DNA from: Geobacter sp.
GTDB lineage: Bacteria > Desulfobacterota > Desulfuromonadia > Geobacterales > Pseudopelobacteraceae
Assembly: GCA_027346925.1 (NCBI GenBank)
Contig: DAIERH010000037.1
Coordinates: 1-14,385 of the forward strand
Direction of reading: 5' to 3'
Length of the DNA: 14,385 bases
In this document: piece after piece, positions 14,171-14,385 of the stretch
How positions within the stretch are numbered: the first letter of the stretch is position 1
Layout of the letters: every line of letters begins with the position of its first letter
Position numbers and translations under genes: made by a program
The notes under the pieces: generated by a model
What the model was told of the DNA's origin: nothing
Databases searched by the model: none
The model's input: only the letters and a program-made list of their open reading frames with translations

Positions 14171-14210
14171 GCAACGGGCAGCGCCTCATTTCAGGGTCGC
14201 TGCTCGTTGC
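14171..14210 (+). repeat. Strong 13-bp hairpin just upstream of the dnaJ ribosome binding site
   Basis: Arms 14171-14183 (GCAACGGGCAGCG) and 14198-14210 (CGCTGCTCGTTGC) pair over 13 positions, twelve Watson-Crick and one G-U, around a 14-nt loop. It ends 6 nt before the AAGGAA site of dnaJ and has no T run after it, so it more likely acts in mRNA stability, processing or translation than in termination. Confidence 0.7.
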
Positions 14211-14228
14211 GTTATCAAGGAAATCATA

Positions 14229-14385
14229 GTGGCAAACGGCGAAAAACGCGATTATTACGAGATACTGGGGGTCCACCGCAACGCCTCCGAGGCCGAGATC
14301 AAGAAGGCTTTCCGCAAGCTTGCCATTCAACACCACCCGGACAAGAACCCGGGCGACAAGGCAGCCGAGGAGAGGTTCAAGGAGG
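14229..14385 (+). CDS. dnaJ: Chaperone protein DnaJ, N-terminal part cut by window end
   Basis: Only 52 codons are visible. They encode the start of a J domain: KRDYYEILGVHRNASEAEIK (6-25), AFRKLAIQHHPDKNPGDKAA (27-46) and EERFKE. The HPD motif at 36-38, which stimulates DnaK ATPase, is intact. The start is GTG at 14229, with AAGGAA 6 nt upstream. Position after dnaK supports full-length DnaJ rather than a short J-domain protein, but the Gly/Phe and zinc-finger regions lie outside the window. Confidence 0.95.
   Translation, partial: MANGEKRDYYEILGVHRNASEAEIKKAFRKLAIQHHPDKNPGDKAAEERFKE

Overview
The window (14,385 nt, GC-rich) looks like chromosome from a Geobacter/Pelobacter-type Desulfuromonadota bacterium. 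Three things point there: an hrcA-grpE-dnaK-dnaJ heat-shock operon behind a perfect CIRCE operator, a periplasmic sensor kinase carrying a c-type heme motif, and a MetH that lacks the AdoMet-reactivation domain. This placement is inferred from gene content and protein style; no database search was run. No rRNA, tRNA, insertion sequence, CRISPR array or prophage gene was seen.

Left part (1-2676, minus strand) is the edge of a surface-polysaccharide locus. In transcription order it holds a winged-helix regulator with a Rossmann-like C-terminal domain (2044-2676), GDP-L-fucose synthase (1046-2017) and a Wzx/flippase-like membrane protein cut by the window start (1-1039). Spacing is tight, so the three are probably co-transcribed.

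Middle left (2791-6205, minus strand) encodes a signalling module: a small conserved protein with a Pro/Ser/Thr-rich tail (5741-6205), then a membrane sensor histidine kinase with a periplasmic CxxCH motif (4163-5662) that overlaps by 11 nt an NtrC-type sigma-54 response regulator (2791-4173). The pair should convert a periplasmic, possibly redox, signal into sigma-54-dependent transcription. Its target genes are not visible here.

Middle right (6338-10197, minus strand) is a compact operon: glutamate racemase murI, a GerMN-domain membrane-anchored protein 6 nt downstream, and metH overlapping the latter by 4 nt (ATGA). A sigma-70-like promoter lies at 10249-10278.

Right part (10325-14385, plus strand) is the divergent heat-shock operon. 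It has a sigma-70-like promoter, a CIRCE operator, hrcA (its repressor), grpE, dnaK and the first 52 codons of dnaJ. The dnaK-dnaJ gap is unusually structured: a degenerate heptamer repeat flows into a terminator-like hairpin, followed by a 13-bp hairpin just before the dnaJ ribosome binding site.

Most of the window is ordinary core genome. The parts most worth a second look are the heme-type sensor kinase, the regulator with a fused Rossmann-like domain in the polysaccharide locus, the unassigned small protein, and the structured dnaK-dnaJ gap.
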